Source: Gamarada debralockiae
Lineage: Eukaryota > Ascomycota > Leotiomycetes > Helotiales > Hyphodiscaceae
NCBI GenBank assembly: GCA_002803225.1
Contig: NXFV01000511.1
Coordinates: forward strand, 1-46,765
Reading direction: 5' to 3'
DNA: 46,765 nt
Shown piece by piece: positions 45,276-46,765 of this stretch. The number at the start of each line of letters is the position of its first letter. Within the stretch, counting starts at the first letter, position 1. Under the pieces are notes generated by a model. It did not search any database, had not been told where the DNA came from, and worked only from the letters and a program-made list of their open reading frames with translations. The translations under genes and the position numbers were made by a program.

Positions 45276-46212
45276 GATTCTCCAGAGCACTATTCGATTG
45301 CTGTGGATTGAATATGCCTTGGCTTCCGAAAAGTGAGCAGTCGCTACGAGAGTGTGCGGGGCTAAGGCAGACTGGATGTACCACGCCGGCGCCCGGATAT
45401 GATCAGGCTTCCCGAGAGTGGGACAAGGCTTCTTCGTATTAAGCAACTGATAAGGGTCAAAAGTAATTCGGCCCTTCTTGAAAGCTCAAGGCTGACTTTA
45501 AGTTAAAGAAAGACTGAAGAACGAGGTTCAAGGAGGATAATAAGGGAGAAATGAGAGCAGACGGTAAGAAGAGTTTCAGCGAACAAGGCAATCTTTGCCT
45601 CACAGCCTCCAGGTGGAAGCCTAGATATATGTCAGCAATGTGTCACAACTCCTGATACTTTGGTTCACCGATCTGAACGAGGCTCTGGAAGCGCCGTGGG
45701 GCTGAAAATGAGCGTGACATGTCAATGCCGCAAGTACTCGTGTTCCAAAACGACCCATAGTTTTTCGCCTGTAACTCAGCGAAAACAGCTCCAAAATAAA
45801 ATAAAATATATATATATTATTTTCAAGAAAAAAAACTACAAATTAAAATATAATTGTAAAGAACAAATTTCAAGATCATTACTGACTGGCTCAAGGGTCT
45901 CTTAGTAGTTTATTCTAGGTTTGAATATATACCTTTTTTTAATGTTCCTCACTTAACTTTTCACCGCCTTTTTTCTGCCCACATAAATTTTGCTTGGGTC
46001 GTTTTGGCGGGAGGGTCTTTGTCTGGGGAACACGAGTGGAACTTGAGATGAGGCTTGGCATTCAAGGCTCAATCAAGCAAATAGTATAGGGGTTACAGAA
46101 AGATGTATGACGCTCCAAAAAGCAACAACATTCCATACGCATCGGCAGTTATTGGCACCGGCAAAATATTTCTCTCACAATACAAAATCTCTGTTTGAAT
46201 TGAATTGAGGAT
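45276..46212. other. Spacer with AT-rich low-complexity run
   Basis: No gene recognised. A run of A/T with ATATATAT and AAAATAAAATAAAAT lies at about 45789-45870. Confidence 0.4.
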
Positions 46213-46213
46213 G

Positions 46214-46371
46214 CTCAGGCTCTACTCAGGCTCTGCTCAGGCTCTACTCAGGCTCTGCTCAGGCTCTGCTCAGGCTCTGCTCAGGTTTTCTCACCCTCGG
46301 CTCAGGTAAAAGCGGCCGCTGCTCACGTCCAGAGACTAAACGGAACCAGCGAAGATGACATTTAGAGTCTC
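46214..46371 (+). repeat. Foldback repeat family, copy D, with six-unit 11-bp array
   Basis: Six full 11-bp units CTCAGGCTCT[A/G] run from 46214 to 46279, then CTCAGG, a short spacer with CTCACCCTCGG and the core CTCAGGTAAAAGCGGCCGCTG. The core matches the other copies as far as ATGACATTTAGAGTCT (46371) and then stops, so the right arm is missing. Confidence 0.75.
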
Positions 46372-46499
46372 TCCAAAGTGCCAGATCAGCCAGTGCCTCA
46401 GGCTGCTAGGCTACGTCCACAGCCCCTTTTTATGTACAATAGCTCTACATTCTCTTAATCAATCGAACTGCCATTCGACACTAAGAGCATTATGAATGG

Positions 46500-46697
46500 T
46501 GTTGGGGCGACTCCGGGTTGGGATACATACTAGTCCCTTGTTGGCTCGCGCCAGCAAGGCCCCTGTATATAAGCTTTTGTATCTCGCAGAGTTGTTCTCC
46601 TTCTTTTCTTTCCTCTCTAGCTTAGTATTCTCGTTATATCGACTAGTTAGCTAGAGAATTGAGGTTGATCCCCAGTACTTTGGTTAGCGTCGTGACA
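46500..46697 (+). mobile_element. Possible LTR at the right edge
   Basis: A 198-bp segment starts TGTTGGGGCGACTCC and ends GTCGTGACA (TGT...ACA ends), with a TATATAAG at about 46566 and a CT-rich stretch after it, the typical layout of a retrotransposon LTR. No matching target duplication was found, and the window ends 68 bp later, so it may be the 5' LTR of an element lying outside. Confidence 0.35.
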
Positions 46698-46765
46698 ATA
46701 TTATGTGGTAAATTCATGTATTGATAGATATCTAAGGAGTGAAGACTCTAGCTATTGAAGCTTAT

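Noticed and set aside
46214..46285. CRISPR-like array
   Set aside because: The 11-bp units are directly adjacent with no spacers, and this is a eukaryotic genome; it is a minisatellite.

Overview
The window is from a filamentous ascomycete (Pezizomycotina). Its protein-coding genes carry short introns (46-129 nt, mostly about 50 nt, with GT-AG ends and CTAAC-like branch points), and it contains typical filamentous-fungal families: a Zn(II)2Cys6 regulator, a CYP52-type P450, a fungal rhodopsin-like membrane protein, HET and NACHT_N fragments, a DUF6594 protein and a Clr5-like/ankyrin protein. Stop codons and AT-rich decay consistent with repeat-induced point mutation (RIP) support this. A Leotiomycete is my guess from overall flavour only.

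Layout. 1-2.5 kb: the end of an alpha/beta hydrolase, then an AT-rich decayed transposon block. 2.7-3.6 kb: a dead HET-domain gene. 3.9-5.5 kb: the one clear housekeeping gene (Mak11/PAK1IP1-like WD40 ribosome-assembly factor). 5.8-6.2 kb: a Tc1/mariner transposase tail. 6.3-7.6 kb: a rhodopsin-like membrane protein (5 exons). 7.6-11 kb: mostly unexplained or degraded DNA. 11.1-13.8 kb: a CYP52-type P450 and, behind it on the same strand, a secreted precursor with three tandem C-x7-CC-x7-C units and Kex2-like sites. 15.16-15.31 kb: a 148-bp hAT-type MITE with a perfect 8-bp target duplication. 16.4-17.7 kb: a Zn2Cys6 regulator. 18.6-19.5 kb: a SAM methyltransferase. 20.8-22.5 kb: a broken NACHT_N (NLR-type) gene next to an LTR-like repeat with an internal duplication. 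23.7-25.6 kb: a single-pass, cysteine-rich surface protein. 26.4-30.2 kb: relics (2OG-Fe(II) oxygenase, transposons, aspartyl-protease-like fragment).

31.0-34.2 kb: a 1033-residue Clr5-like/ankyrin protein. 35.4-35.7 kb: a 77-residue two-exon gene. 37.0-39.2 kb: a reading frame joining a bZIP domain to a fungal membrane-anchored protein family, possibly a fusion. 41.2-42.9 kb: a caspase-like protein with a C-terminal membrane anchor. 43.2-44.6 kb (opposite strand): a DUF6594 membrane protein. 44.9-45.3 kb: a small three-exon protein. The right end carries an LTR-like sequence.

Four same-orientation copies of an uncharacterised foldback repeat (about 27.9, 36.4, 39.7 and 46.2 kb), two of them preceded by arrays of an 11-bp unit, are scattered over the right half. 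The general picture is an accessory, transposon-rich region in which self/non-self recognition genes decay beside intact secretory, regulatory and membrane genes. The most interesting single gene is the three-unit cysteine-rich precursor at 13.5-13.8 kb. No tRNA, rRNA or CRISPR array was recognised.
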